A stretch of 64,000 nt of DNA from an uncultured Mucilaginibacter sp. (GCF_913773635.1 NZ_CAJYGQ010000008.1:248001-312000); one strand, 5' to 3'. Positions 18,691 to 28,551 are shown, counted from the stretch's first letter. The notes: a model not told the origin generated them from the letters alone. Made by a program: numbers and translations.

Positions 18691-18707
18691 TTTATAATAT
18701 AGAAACC

Positions 18708-20186
18708 ATGAAAAAATTAGCATATTCTTTTTTTACCATCCTTGTATTAGGAACGGTAAGTTGTAAAAAGGATTTCTTCGATATAAACGAAAACCCTAAC
18801 TCTCCAACGCAAGTAACAAACCAGTTACTGCTTCCGCGTATACTTAATGCTACTGCAGGCCGCATGGCAACGTCTTACAACTATGCAGCATTATGGACTG
18901 GCTACTGGGCGCGCTCTGGCACATATGGCCCATCAATCGAGGAGGAATCTTACAACATCACAACTACTTTCCAGGCGGGTCAGTGGTCTGGCTGGTACGA
19001 CATTCTGTCTGATGCAGACATTATGGAGAAACAAGGTGTAACCTCAGGATCTAAGTTTTACCAGGGAGTTGCAAAAGTTATTAAGGCAATAGGCTTTATG
19101 TACCTTGTAGATCAGTACAACAACGTACCTTACAGCCAGGCATTTAAAGGACAAGGAAACCTTTTGCCTGCTTATGACAGCGGTGCAGCTATTTATGCCG
19201 ATTTACAAGTTCAGTTAGAAGCCGCAGCGAAATTATTTGCAGACGCAGAAATCACACCGGAAATCCCGACCGTTGATATTTTGTTTGGTGGCGATACTGA
19301 TATGTGGCGTAAACTAGTGAACACTCAGCGCTTAAAGCTTTTAATACACCAATCTCAAGTGGTACAAGCTGCTACAGTAACAACCGTAGTAGGCCAAATT
19401 AATGCTGATGGATCAGGTTATTTACAAGCAGGCGAAACAGCAGCTGTAAACCCGGGGTATACTATTTCGGCAAATCAATTGAATCCGTTTTGGGATGCAT
19501 ATAAAACTGATGAGCTGGGTACTTTAGTTGACGATTATAACCGAGCGAACAATTACGTCCTGAACAAATACAGAAACAATAACGATTCTCGTTATCAGTA
19601 CGTGTTTAGCCGTGCACAAACACCACTTGGTGGAAATACATACTATGGTTACAACTATGGTGAAAATGTTCCTAATAGTGCACCAAAAGCTATCAATTCA
19701 TCAGACGTTGCGGGCCCTGGTTTAGCTAAAAGCGAAACTCAAGACCAATGGCTGTTTACATCCGTAGAAAGCTTGTTTTTACAAGCTGAGGCAATGCAAA
19801 GAGGCTGGATAAGCGGTGATGCTAAATCAGAATATAATGCAGCTATTACCGAATCTTTTAATTATTTAGGAGCTCCAGGTGCAGCAACTTATATTGTGTC
19901 AAATACTGCTATCGTTAACTTTGATGCAGCTACAGACAAAGTAAGACAAATTGTTATGCAAAAATACCTTGCGTTAACAGGCATCAACAACTTTGAGGCG
20001 TATGTTGATTACAGAAGGTTGGGTGTACCAATGGATTTACCGCTATCGTTAGCAACATCGCGAGGCAGTAACATTATACCTTTGCGCCTATTATACCCGC
20101 AAGCTGAATACCAATACAATGCAGCTAATGTGGCCGCGCAAGGATCTATTAATGCACAAACTTCAACAATTTTCTGGGATAGATAA
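18708..20186 (+). CDS. SusD/RagB family outer membrane lipoprotein
   Basis: 492 residues with a lipoprotein signal (cleavage before Cys19, LGTVSCKKD). It is of the SusD-like_2 type: an N-terminal segment DINENPNSPT, TPR-like helices, and late motifs ESLFLQAEAMQRGW and FEAYVDYRRLGVP. It forms the ligand-binding lid over the SusC channel. Second gene of the SusC operon (17-base gap, no Shine-Dalgarno sequence). Confidence 0.95.
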   Translation: MKKLAYSFFTILVLGTVSCKKDFFDINENPNSPTQVTNQLLLPRILNATAGRMATSYNYAALWTGYWARSGTYGPSIEEESYNITTTFQAGQWSGWYDILSDADIMEKQGVTSGSKFYQGVAKVIKAIGFMYLVDQYNNVPYSQAFKGQGNLLPAYDSGAAIYADLQVQLEAAAKLFADAEITPEIPTVDILFGGDTDMWRKLVNTQRLKLLIHQSQVVQAATVTTVVGQINADGSGYLQAGETAAVNPGYTISANQLNPFWDAYKTDELGTLVDDYNRANNYVLNKYRNNNDSRYQYVFSRAQTPLGGNTYYGYNYGENVPNSAPKAINSSDVAGPGLAKSETQDQWLFTSVESLFLQAEAMQRGWISGDAKSEYNAAITESFNYLGAPGAATYIVSNTAIVNFDAATDKVRQIVMQKYLALTGINNFEAYVDYRRLGVPMDLPLSLATSRGSNIIPLRLLYPQAEYQYNAANVAAQGSINAQTSTIFWDR

Positions 20187-20203
20187 TATTTAAAAGATTT
20201 AGA

Positions 20204-21076
20204 ATGAAAAAGATTTTTATGTTCATATCCCTTGGTGCGTTTGCTATGGGGATGACATCTTGTTTGAAAGACAAGAATGTTGAAGACCAAAAGTATGGTA
20301 TGATAGGAGTTAATGCATTTAAAGTTGTTGCATTACCTGTTACTTCAAATACTCTTGGTTTAGTTAAGGAAAATAAAGTATCAGTAGTTAATTTCGCTGC
20401 AGTTACTTTACAGGCTGAAAATGTTGCGGATCAAGATATTAAAGTTAATTTGAGCATAGACCCCACTGATGCTGCAATTACTGCTTATAACGCTGCAAAT
20501 ACTACGCAAGTAAGTAAATTTCCTTCTAACAAATATACGTTGCCAGAAGGACTTACTGTAACTATTCCAAAAGGAAGCAGAACAGGCTATCTCAAATTAA
20601 GCGTTAATGCGCAGGATCTTTCAATATCTTCACCTTACGCACTAGCGTTTAAAATTGCTAGTGCTGATGCCGGATATAGCGTCAGTGGCAATAACAATAG
20701 CACTTTTGTTTTAATTTCTGCCAAGAATTCATATGACGGCAACTATTCTGCTGACGGTTCTTTAACCTTTCCGCCATCACAGGCAGGAAGTAACAGAAGC
20801 TGGGTACATCGAGAAAAAACCTTGACTACTATTGACGAAACTACTAGTCGTGTTGAAGCTGCTGACTTGGGTACAAGTAACTACTACATGTATCTTAAGG
20901 TAAATGCTGACAATACAGTGACAGTTACTCCAGCGCCGGGTGCAGCTACAAACACAATTCAGAATGATGGTGCTTGTACATATAACCCAACCACCAAGAC
21001 ATTTAGTCTAAATTACAAATATGTAGGCGGTACAGGAGATAGAAAGATTAAAGAAACTCTCACTTTAGTCCCATAA
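20204..21076 (+). CDS. DUF1735 (BT_3987-like) surface lipoprotein
   Basis: 290 residues; lipoprotein signal with Cys20 (MGMTSCLKD). An N-terminal DUF1735 beta-sandwich (about 55-170, with VTIPKGSRTGYLKLSVN) is followed by a C-terminal DUF4361-like region (about 178-290, YDGNYSADGSL). Such proteins often follow SusD genes and are thought to help hold substrate at the surface. It lies 17 bases after susD, is the last gene of the operon, and is followed by a strong terminator. Confidence 0.85.
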   Translation: MKKIFMFISLGAFAMGMTSCLKDKNVEDQKYGMIGVNAFKVVALPVTSNTLGLVKENKVSVVNFAAVTLQAENVADQDIKVNLSIDPTDAAITAYNAANTTQVSKFPSNKYTLPEGLTVTIPKGSRTGYLKLSVNAQDLSISSPYALAFKIASADAGYSVSGNNNSTFVLISAKNSYDGNYSADGSLTFPPSQAGSNRSWVHREKTLTTIDETTSRVEAADLGTSNYYMYLKVNADNTVTVTPAPGAATNTIQNDGACTYNPTTKTFSLNYKYVGGTGDRKIKETLTLVP

Positions 21077-21090
21077 ACTTAACGTTTAAA

Positions 21091-21118
21091 AAAGGCCTTG
21101 TAGCAATACAAGGCCTTT
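21091..21118 (+). terminator. Terminator of the susC-susD-DUF1735 operon
   Basis: Perfect 12-bp stem AAAGGCCTTGTA / TACAAGGCCTTT with loop GCAA, lying between convergent genes. Confidence 0.85.
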
Positions 21119-21139
21119 ATCATGTAACGAGTAATTATG

Positions 21140-21832
21140 TTATTTAGCCCTGTTATAATAGTTAACTATTCTAACCAAACCATCCTCCTCTCTAAAGTTT
21201 AGCTTGTTTTTATCTGTATAAGATTCAATTAAATCAGCTTTATCGTTTAAGGCCGCCAGTATGCTCTTTTTATCTTTCTTAATTTTGACCAGTTCTTGAT
21301 TACGAGAAAGGTAGTATGTATTCAAATTGTTAATCACTTTTGATGCAAGAATGGATCCACCGGTACGCTCTTCGGCAACCTTCTTTTGTATCTTTTTTAA
21401 CAATTTAACGTTACCATCACTTAACACTTCATAAAAGGTAGTTGATGTTGCTCCGTCAATGGCTGTAAAGCCATTGCGAAAAGTACGGCTGTGAACATTG
21501 CCGTTAAATGAAAAATTTAAAGTAAATTCTTTTACCGGTTTTGCGAATGCTAGCGGGGTGCCCTTATCACTCTTGAAAATCAACATATTATCCATCACAT
21601 CATATATCAAATCCATGTCTTTATAAACAGTGCCGTCTGCTAATACAGCAGTACCCTCTACCCAATCATCGTACAGGTTAGGCGTACCCTTAATTTCATT
21701 ATTCACTTTGCCAATAACGCCAAAGCCATAACCATCACTACTAATGTTTACACCCTGTTGCGCCTTAACGCCAGTTGTAAATAGTGCGATGGCTATTGTA
21801 AGTACACTCAGTTTTGTATAAGGCTTATTCAT
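21140..21832 (-). CDS. Secreted hypothetical protein
   Basis: 230 residues with a signal peptide (about 1-24, ending VKA). The mature part has mixed alpha/beta character, including a Lys-rich helix (LLKKIQKKVAEERTGGS, about 145-160) and a C-terminal segment KADLIESYTDKNKLNF. The pattern recalls periplasmic proteins of unknown function that are common in Sphingobacteriaceae. I do not recognise a domain. Single gene, convergent with the SusC operon. Confidence 0.7.
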   Translation of the reverse strand: MNKPYTKLSVLTIAIALFTTGVKAQQGVNISSDGYGFGVIGKVNNEIKGTPNLYDDWVEGTAVLADGTVYKDMDLIYDVMDNMLIFKSDKGTPLAFAKPVKEFTLNFSFNGNVHSRTFRNGFTAIDGATSTTFYEVLSDGNVKLLKKIQKKVAEERTGGSILASKVINNLNTYYLSRNQELVKIKKDKKSILAALNDKADLIESYTDKNKLNFREEDGLVRIVNYYNRAK

Positions 21833-21905
21833 AAAATTATTTTTTATATGAATATCGTAAATAAAAAAGAAGCATAATAATTATACTCCTTTTTTATTTT
21901 CATTA

Positions 21906-22202
21906 TCACCTCTCTCCTTCAGGATCTCCCTCTTTCTTCAACTGGTCTAGCGAGAGATTTGTGATACCGCCAAGCTCCTCACCTATATCGTTGTTAATAT
22001 CGGCATTATCAACTGTTGGCTCATCGTTCACTGAAACATCAACATTATTTTCAGAAGCAATGCGTTCATCTATTGCTTGCTGCTGCTCTGCAGTGTTAAA
22101 CTTCGCTGCATTTCCGTCGTTGCCTTCCTGCATATTTCCTAAGTTGGTTTCCGGATAATCGTCCTGATTAGCCGGATCATTATTTTCATTCCACTGCGCC
22201 AT
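21906..22202 (-). CDS. Small acidic, Asn-rich hypothetical protein
   Basis: 98 residues, rich in Asp, Glu and Asn with almost no hydrophobic core, so probably disordered. No signal peptide or membrane segment. Ends near an amphipathic patch (NLSLDQLKKEGDPEGER). Nothing is known about function. It lies 50 bases upstream (in transcription) of nothing obviously linked, between two secreted-protein genes on the same strand. Confidence 0.6.
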   Translation of the reverse strand: MAQWNENNDPANQDDYPETNLGNMQEGNDGNAAKFNTAEQQQAIDERIASENNVDVSVNDEPTVDNADINNDIGEELGGITNLSLDQLKKEGDPEGER

Positions 22203-22252
22203 AATATTTAACTTTTAATTAACTAACAGCAAAATCAAGACGCTGGTTTCAT

Positions 22253-24745
22253 TTAATTCACCATAAACAGGGCATTGGCAAATAGTAATTTCCCGTTTTC
22301 CCAAAATGCACGGAACAAAGGATCGTCCGTAAGGTAAACAATACTTCCACGCCCCATGTGCTCAACTCCAAAAAGTAACCCGCTGGTTAATTTCGCTTTG
22401 GCTTTGTCGCCTGCAAAGCCTGAAACATAACTATCTTTCTTTAGCGTACCAACGTTAACATTGCCATCTTCGAGGTAGTCATAAACATCATCGCCCAACT
22501 TGAGGGTGTAGTAAAATCCAGGGTAGCCATATCCTAAAGGATGCGTGTTATCAAGATAAACCTTATATATAGCACCAGGAATATTATTACGAATGGATTC
22601 CCGGTCGCGACTGTCATATGGCGCCAAGTCGGGCTTTTTTACATCCTTTTCGTTTTTTTTATCATCCTTACTTTTAAGAGAAAATCCTTTTTTATCGGCA
22701 AACTGGCTTATTGCATTACCCATTGCTATTAGTTTACCGCCATCTTCAACCCAATCCTGGAGCTTTTCTAGCGGAAAATTATTGTATCTGCCATCAGGCA
22801 ATATCACAACATCATAATCGCTCAGTTTCACACGGGTTAGATCCTGATAGCGCACTAACGATAAAGGATAATTTATTTCCTGTTCAAAGTAATGCCAAAC
22901 CTCGCCCATATCATTAGCTGATGTTCCTTCACCCGATACCAACATTACCCGTGGCTTGGTGATGTACCCTACCGCGCTTGAACCAATATCGGCGCCTTTA
23001 TCTGCAAAGCCGGTGGTGATGGGCTCAAGTATTCTGCCAGATGACGTCGCAATTTCGTTCAATACTTTATCAAAATTAGTGGGGTTATTTCCAGCACGTG
23101 TTATGATAAGCGATCCGGCCTTAAACTTCTTTCCGGCAACTTCAAATGCCTGTGAAGCAAAACGTACCTTGACACCTCGCTTAAGCAGCGCCATTAAAAA
23201 CTTTACATCTTCAGTTGATTGCCATGTGGCTACATATGCATATGCGCCAGTAGCTTGGGATGCTGGTGATTGCTCAGCGGGTGCCTTTGCAGTTACAGGT
23301 TTTATAGATTCGGTAACACCGTAAGATTGTAAGCCGTAAGCATATGGTAAAGACCACGCCGTAATATCATACGTGTTTGAGTCGGCTATAAAGGTTTTAG
23401 GCTCCAGCAAAACATTAAGCAAAGTTGCCTTAGGCTGATAAGCGTTTACAACCATATCATTCTGATTAATAGCAAAGCCTTCGGTTTTACCGTTGAAGTA
23501 ATTAAACCCCTTTGCATTCCTGTTTACACCATAACCATATTGAATCAGATTTTTATCAAACAGCTCTGCTAATTTGGCCAGCTTATCTGAATTATCGTTT
23601 TTAATTACGTAAGTTTTATAACGCCCAGGCGGGTTGTTACGCCCGTTTTCAAAATACTTTTTGTACTCATCAAGTACTCTTGAAGAGTGTTTTGAAACGG
23701 TTTCCACTGTACTCAAACCGGTAGCATTATGGTGTGCAATACGATCGGCCAGGGTTAGAGTGTCACCGCTGCGCATGATTACGGCAAGACCTCCTGCCGG
23801 ACCTCCCCCCTGCTCATAAGTCATTCCTATAGAACCATTGTACAGCGGGTAGGTGTCACCGTATGATGGATACAGCAAATCGAAAACCTCTTTTGTAAAA
23901 TATAGCCAACCATTTTTATCAAAGTAACTGGCATTAGTCTTACCAATAATGGTTTGAAATTCGCGTTGCCATGGTGTAATATCTCTATGAAATGGCTCGG
24001 CCGCAGGAGCAAAATAGTATGGATTATTATATCCCTGCTCATGAAAATCAACATGAACCTGTGGCAGCCATTTGTTATACAATGCAACACGCGCCTGTAC
24101 CTCTTTTTGTGTTTGCCATGCCCAGTCGCGGTTTAAATCAAAGTAATAATGATTTACCCTGCCACCGGGCCAAGGCTCAATGTGCTCGCGCGAAGACGGA
24201 TCAGGATTGGGTATAAGTCCGCTTGCCTGGTTGTAAAAGTTTACATAACGGTCTCGGCCATCAGGGTTCAAGCATGGATCTATTATCACCACCGTATTTT
24301 TTAGCCATGCCTGTGTACGGGTGTTAGCAGGATTAATCAAATCAAATAACGTTTGCATCGCCGCTTCACTGCTGCTGGGTTCGTTACCGTGCACATTGTA
24401 ACTTAGCCAAACAATTGCCGGTGCATTGTTTAAGCTTGACTGCAATTTGCTTAACCCTGCCAGAAAAAGGTTATGCTGCCTTATGTTTTCCAGCCGGGCC
24501 ATATTCTCCTCACTACCAACCACGGCTATCATTAAAGGTCTGCCCTCATTGGTAGTTCCGTAAGGCAGCAATCTAATGTGCTTTGATTTTTCGGCCGCAT
24601 ATTTAAAATACTCGGCAACCCGGTAATGCAGCGTGTAACGGCTACCTAACGGGTAGCCTAAAAACTGAGTCGGTGATTCGAGCTTCTGTGCAATGGAACA
24701 GCAGGCAGTACTTAAAATTAAAAGTAGCGAGTATATAAATTTCAT
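22253..24745 (-). CDS. M14 family zinc carboxypeptidase, secreted
   Basis: 830 residues. Signal peptide (about 1-19). The M14 domain has zinc ligands His119 and Glu122 (NVHGNEP) and His235 (VDFHEQG), the NPDGRDRY loop (160-167), and the probable catalytic Glu in MTYEQGGGPAGG. After a linker (about 480-500), the C-terminal part (about 590-700) looks like a class I glutamine-amidotransferase-like domain (RVMLVSGEGTSANDMGEVW, DYDVVILPDGRY). This two-part layout is common in large Bacteroidota M14 proteins. It probably trims peptides in the periplasm or outside the cell. Single gene on the minus strand, divergent from recQ. Confidence 0.9.
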   Translation of the reverse strand: MKFIYSLLLILSTACCSIAQKLESPTQFLGYPLGSRYTLHYRVAEYFKYAAEKSKHIRLLPYGTTNEGRPLMIAVVGSEENMARLENIRQHNLFLAGLSKLQSSLNNAPAIVWLSYNVHGNEPSSSEAAMQTLFDLINPANTRTQAWLKNTVVIIDPCLNPDGRDRYVNFYNQASGLIPNPDPSSREHIEPWPGGRVNHYYFDLNRDWAWQTQKEVQARVALYNKWLPQVHVDFHEQGYNNPYYFAPAAEPFHRDITPWQREFQTIIGKTNASYFDKNGWLYFTKEVFDLLYPSYGDTYPLYNGSIGMTYEQGGGPAGGLAVIMRSGDTLTLADRIAHHNATGLSTVETVSKHSSRVLDEYKKYFENGRNNPPGRYKTYVIKNDNSDKLAKLAELFDKNLIQYGYGVNRNAKGFNYFNGKTEGFAINQNDMVVNAYQPKATLLNVLLEPKTFIADSNTYDITAWSLPYAYGLQSYGVTESIKPVTAKAPAEQSPASQATGAYAYVATWQSTEDVKFLMALLKRGVKVRFASQAFEVAGKKFKAGSLIITRAGNNPTNFDKVLNEIATSSGRILEPITTGFADKGADIGSSAVGYITKPRVMLVSGEGTSANDMGEVWHYFEQEINYPLSLVRYQDLTRVKLSDYDVVILPDGRYNNFPLEKLQDWVEDGGKLIAMGNAISQFADKKGFSLKSKDDKKNEKDVKKPDLAPYDSRDRESIRNNIPGAIYKVYLDNTHPLGYGYPGFYYTLKLGDDVYDYLEDGNVNVGTLKKDSYVSGFAGDKAKAKLTSGLLFGVEHMGRGSIVYLTDDPLFRAFWENGKLLFANALFMVN

Positions 24746-24836
24746 ACAAACGTTTAACGACTACAATTTAACAATCTCTGTTTGAAAGCAAATGCTTGCC
24801 AAAAATTAATATATATGGGTATAGGACAAAATTTAC

Positions 24837-24844
24837 TTAGTTTG
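24837..24844 (+). promoter_or_regulatory. Possible -7 box just upstream of recQ
   Basis: TTAGTTTG differs from TAnnTTTG at one base and ends 8 bases before the ATG at 24853, so the leader would be only a few bases. Confidence 0.25.
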
Positions 24845-24852
24845 CAGCAATC

Positions 24853-27000
24853 ATGACTCCATCAGAGGCACTACATAAGTATTACGGCTACACACAATTC
24901 AGGCATCAGCAAGAGGCTATCATCCAAAACATATTACGAGGTAAAGATAGTTTGGTGCTAATGCCCACAGGCGGCGGAAAGTCTTTATGCTATCAGCTAC
25001 CGGCAGTTCTGCTGCCCGGTATAACCATTGTTATTTCGCCTTTAATAGCATTGATGAAAGACCAGGTTGATGCGTTGAATCTTACAGGTATACCGGCTGC
25101 CTACTTAAATTCGAGCCAAAATAGTGGTGAGCAGCAAGAAATCATCAGCAACTTAAAATCAGGTCGTATCAAACTGTTGTACCTTGCACCCGAGCGGCTG
25201 TTCAGTTCTGAAAGCAGGTTAGTAACGTTTTTAAAATCCTTACCGGTAAGCCTTATTGCTATAGACGAAGCCCACTGTATTTCGCATTGGGGTCATGATT
25301 TCAGGCCCGAATACCTGATGCTGTCTCACTTTAAAACAGAATTTCCACAAATTCCCGTAATAGCATTAACAGCTACGGCTGATAAACTTACACGCCAGGA
25401 TATTAAAGATAAGCTGGCACTTGATCATCCGGCTGAGTTTGTATCCTCTTTTAATCGTCCTAACATCAGCTACAAGGTAACCACTAAAAAAGACAGCTTT
25501 GGTCAGTTGCTTAATTTTTTAAATAGCCGCAAAGAAGACTCTGGAATTATTTATTGCCTCTCGCGTGCATCTACCGAGCAACTTGCAACCGACCTGCGTG
25601 CACAGGGCTATAATGCCGATGCCTATCATGCCGGTTTAGATACAAGTACCAAAGCCCTTAATCAGGAAAAGTTTTTGCGTGATGAGGTTAAGATAATGGT
25701 GGCAACTATTGCTTTTGGTATGGGCATAAACAAATCAAACGTAAGATACGTGGTGCATTATGATTTGCCTAAAAACATCGAGGGTTACTACCAGGAAACC
25801 GGCCGTGCCGGGCGCGATGGACTTCCATCAGAAGCATTGCTTTTCTTTTCGGCTGGTGATGCCTTTAAATTGAAGCGTTTTGCGCAGGTAGATGGCAACG
25901 AAGACCAAAGCCGCATTATGCTTAAAAAGCTTGATGATATGGTAAAGTACTGTCAACTGCAAACGTGCCGCAGGCAGTACCTCATGCAATATTTTAACGA
26001 GGATTTCCCGAACAGGTGCGGCTCCTGCGATGTATGTTTAACAGAGTTTAAAAAATTTGACGGCACTATATTAGCCCAAAAAGCACTATCGGCAGTGGCG
26101 CGCTTAGGGCAACGCTTTGGTACTAATTATGTTATTGATTTACTACGCGGATCAAGAAGTGAAAAAATACGCTCTGAACATAAACTGTTAAAAACGTATG
26201 GAATTAGCAGTGATGTAAGTAAGGCTGACTGGCAGCGCTACATTGCTCAACTTGTTAACCAAAACCTGCTGCAGGTAACAGATGATGATTATCCGGTGTT
26301 GAAGCTTACGCCCTTAAGCGATGACGTTTTAAAAGGCAACCGAAACGTTGAATTTGTTTTTGTAGAAGAGTTGGAAGACGCAGCTGCAGCACAACCCCCT
26401 GTATATGAAGCTGGTTTGTTGCAAGATTTGAAAACAGTGCGCCTAAACCTGGCAAACAAAGAAAATGTACCGGCTTACATTATACTTTCAGATGCCACAT
26501 TACTTGAGATTGCTACGTTTTTACCACAAACGCCTAATGAGCTAAGTCGTATTTCTGGCTTTGGCGAGGTAAAGCTGGTACGTTACGGAGATGCTTTTTT
26601 ACAGGCAACTTTGAGCTATTGCCACCGGTATAATTTAAAATCAAAAATTGACGAAAGGCAGAGTAAGCGGTTAGCCAAAACAAAACCAACGCGCCCCTCG
26701 GCACCTGGAGCTACTCAGCGTGAAAGTTTAAACCTGTTCCGGGCCGGAAACACAACTACAGAAATTGCTGCACAACGGCAGCTTGGCATTTCAACCATTG
26801 AAAGCCATCTTTGCACGTTTGTACAAAACGGCGAACTGGACGTTTATGAACTGGTTTCGCCTCAAAAAATGCCTGCTATAAAAGATGTTATTGAAAGTTA
26901 CGGAGCAGAGAAACTATCGCCCTTAAAGGAAATTTTAGGCGATGGTTATACCTATGGTGAAATTAAGGCTGTAATAAGCTGGATGAAACGCGAGGAATAA
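24853..27000 (+). CDS. recQ: ATP-dependent DNA helicase RecQ
   Basis: 715 residues. Unwinds DNA 3' to 5' in recombination and repair. Seen in order: Q motif region (YGYTQFRHQQ), Walker A (PTGGGKSLCYQLPA, about 36-49), DEAH box and RecQ aromatic loop (DEAHCISHWGHDFRPEY, about 140-156), helicase C-terminal domain with motif VI (QETGRAGRDG), zinc-binding cysteines (CRRQYLMQYF, CGSCDVC), winged-helix RQC, HRDC domain (about 515-595), and an extra C-terminal helix-turn-helix module (about 625-690, TTEIAAQRQLGISTIESHL). This long form with the HTH tail is usual in Bacteroidota. Monocistronic. Confidence 0.97.
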   Translation: MTPSEALHKYYGYTQFRHQQEAIIQNILRGKDSLVLMPTGGGKSLCYQLPAVLLPGITIVISPLIALMKDQVDALNLTGIPAAYLNSSQNSGEQQEIISNLKSGRIKLLYLAPERLFSSESRLVTFLKSLPVSLIAIDEAHCISHWGHDFRPEYLMLSHFKTEFPQIPVIALTATADKLTRQDIKDKLALDHPAEFVSSFNRPNISYKVTTKKDSFGQLLNFLNSRKEDSGIIYCLSRASTEQLATDLRAQGYNADAYHAGLDTSTKALNQEKFLRDEVKIMVATIAFGMGINKSNVRYVVHYDLPKNIEGYYQETGRAGRDGLPSEALLFFSAGDAFKLKRFAQVDGNEDQSRIMLKKLDDMVKYCQLQTCRRQYLMQYFNEDFPNRCGSCDVCLTEFKKFDGTILAQKALSAVARLGQRFGTNYVIDLLRGSRSEKIRSEHKLLKTYGISSDVSKADWQRYIAQLVNQNLLQVTDDDYPVLKLTPLSDDVLKGNRNVEFVFVEELEDAAAAQPPVYEAGLLQDLKTVRLNLANKENVPAYIILSDATLLEIATFLPQTPNELSRISGFGEVKLVRYGDAFLQATLSYCHRYNLKSKIDERQSKRLAKTKPTRPSAPGATQRESLNLFRAGNTTTEIAAQRQLGISTIESHLCTFVQNGELDVYELVSPQKMPAIKDVIESYGAEKLSPLKEILGDGYTYGEIKAVISWMKREE

Positions 27001-27029
27001 GTGATTGTGAATAGTTGATAAGGCCGCGG

Positions 27030-27623
27030 TCAGAACTTAATCAGGAAATCTTCTTTAACCTGGCCCGGGCGACAATATATTAATCCAAGCCAAAACAAGT
27101 TTACAGTAACAGTCACCTTGCTATGCGATTGTATTGTACGCCATGCGGCCTTGGTCAATTGGTTTTCATTGATATTGTCGGCGATGATGATGGTATCGGG
27201 CTCAATTTTATTTAAAACTTTTAAATAGTAATCAACTGCCGACTGTGGATTTGTTTTGAAATCTAAATACACCACATCGGGCAATTCAGTGCCTTTCCAA
27301 TCTTCAGCATTGCCAACACTTTTGAGAGTGAGTTGTTGGGTAAACATCGACAGCAATGCTTGCTTGTATGCCTCATGCCTGCCTAAAATCCATATTGATT
27401 GAGGGTGCGCATCAGAAACCAAACGAGCGATTAATTTGTCGGCAGCATTTAATTTTTTGCCTGCAGGTAGCTTTTTTTGAATATCGGCGTATACTTTTTT
27501 TTCCGAAAAATCGTAAATTACCTCATCAACCAGCCGGTACACAAAGGGCGAATGCAGTCCGTGCCGGTTAATTGCTTTACGCTGATGCATGAAATGGCTG
27601 AGGAAAAACTTAAAGCTAAACAT
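27030..27623 (-). CDS. Degenerate class I SAM-methyltransferase-like protein
   Basis: 197 residues. The N-terminus (NRHGLHSPFVYRLVDEVIYD) is the signature start of a Bacteroidota methyltransferase family. The expected glycine-rich SAM loop is missing: the matching segment reads SIWILGRHEAYKQALL. A later strand DVVYLDFK and DTIIIADNI keep the Rossmann pattern. The protein is probably a diverged or inactive member rather than an active methyltransferase. Divergent from the SirB1-like gene, with only about 50 bases between the starts. Confidence 0.65.
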   Translation of the reverse strand: MFSFKFFLSHFMHQRKAINRHGLHSPFVYRLVDEVIYDFSEKKVYADIQKKLPAGKKLNAADKLIARLVSDAHPQSIWILGRHEAYKQALLSMFTQQLTLKSVGNAEDWKGTELPDVVYLDFKTNPQSAVDYYLKVLNKIEPDTIIIADNINENQLTKAAWRTIQSHSKVTVTVNLFWLGLIYCRPGQVKEDFLIKF

Positions 27624-27673
27624 GGTTGTAAAAATAGTTAAAGCTTTAAAAATTGAAAGAACGAGTAGAGAAC

Positions 27674-28531
27674 ATGATTAACGAAGCTGAAATTAAGTCA
27701 CTCATCCGTTTACTGGATGACCCCGACCGCGAGATATATTCACACGTACATGACAAACTAATTTCATACGGCCCTGCGGCTATTCAATACCTTGAAAATG
27801 CCTGGGAGCAGGCCTTTGATACCATACAGCAAGATCGTATTGCCAACCTTGTACATGAAATACAATTTGGTATAGTAAAAAATGAGCTTGAATTGTGGCA
27901 ACAAAGTGGCGCATTTGATTTATTGCGCGGAGCACTTATTATTAACAAGTACCAGTATCCTGATTTAGATGAGCAAAAGGTTATTAACCAAATAGAAGAA
28001 ATAAAGCGCGATATTTGGATGCAAATGATGTTTGAGGGCAGTCCAAGTGACCAGGTAAAGCTTATTAACCATGTATTGTATAACTTGCATGGCTTTAGCG
28101 GCAATACCACCAACCATCAGGACCCTCAAAATAGTTACTTAAGCCAGGTGCTTGAAAGCAAAAAAGGCAACCAAATATCATTGGCTATCATTTATTCGGT
28201 TATTGCGCAAAAACTGGATATTCCTATTTATGGCGTTAACCTGCCCCAACACTTTATATTGGCTTATTTGGATGAATCGGCGAAGTCGGAGTTTGAAAGT
28301 GGTGTGCTGTTCTACATCAATGCGTTTAACAAAGGCTACATTTTTGGCAGGCGCGATGTTGATATGTTTTTAAAGCAATTAAACCTTAATGCCGATAAGC
28401 ATTTTTATGAACCCTGCAGTAATACCGATATTGTGCGTCGTATTTTACGCAACCTGATCAGCTCGTACGAGCAATTAGGATCAATGGAAAAAGTGCAGGA
28501 GTTGAATGAGCTATTGGCGGTTTTGCAGTAA
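27674..28531 (+). CDS. SirB1/transglutaminase-like family protein
   Basis: 285 residues from the ATG at 27674; a TTG seven codons upstream (27653) is an alternative. Contains the transglutaminase-core-2/SirB1 domain: LRGALIINKYQYPDLD (about 85-100), LYNLHGFSGNTTNHQDPQNS, then GNQISLAIIYSVIAQKLDIPIYGVNLPQHFIL with the conserved Pro-Gln-His, and an N-terminal HEAT-like stretch. The usual catalytic Cys of true transglutaminases is absent, as in many SirB1 proteins, so enzyme activity is unlikely. Function is unknown. The GNAT gene follows after 20 bases. Confidence 0.82.
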   Translation: MINEAEIKSLIRLLDDPDREIYSHVHDKLISYGPAAIQYLENAWEQAFDTIQQDRIANLVHEIQFGIVKNELELWQQSGAFDLLRGALIINKYQYPDLDEQKVINQIEEIKRDIWMQMMFEGSPSDQVKLINHVLYNLHGFSGNTTNHQDPQNSYLSQVLESKKGNQISLAIIYSVIAQKLDIPIYGVNLPQHFILAYLDESAKSEFESGVLFYINAFNKGYIFGRRDVDMFLKQLNLNADKHFYEPCSNTDIVRRILRNLISSYEQLGSMEKVQELNELLAVLQ

Positions 28532-28551
28532 ACTAAATCAAGCACACGACC

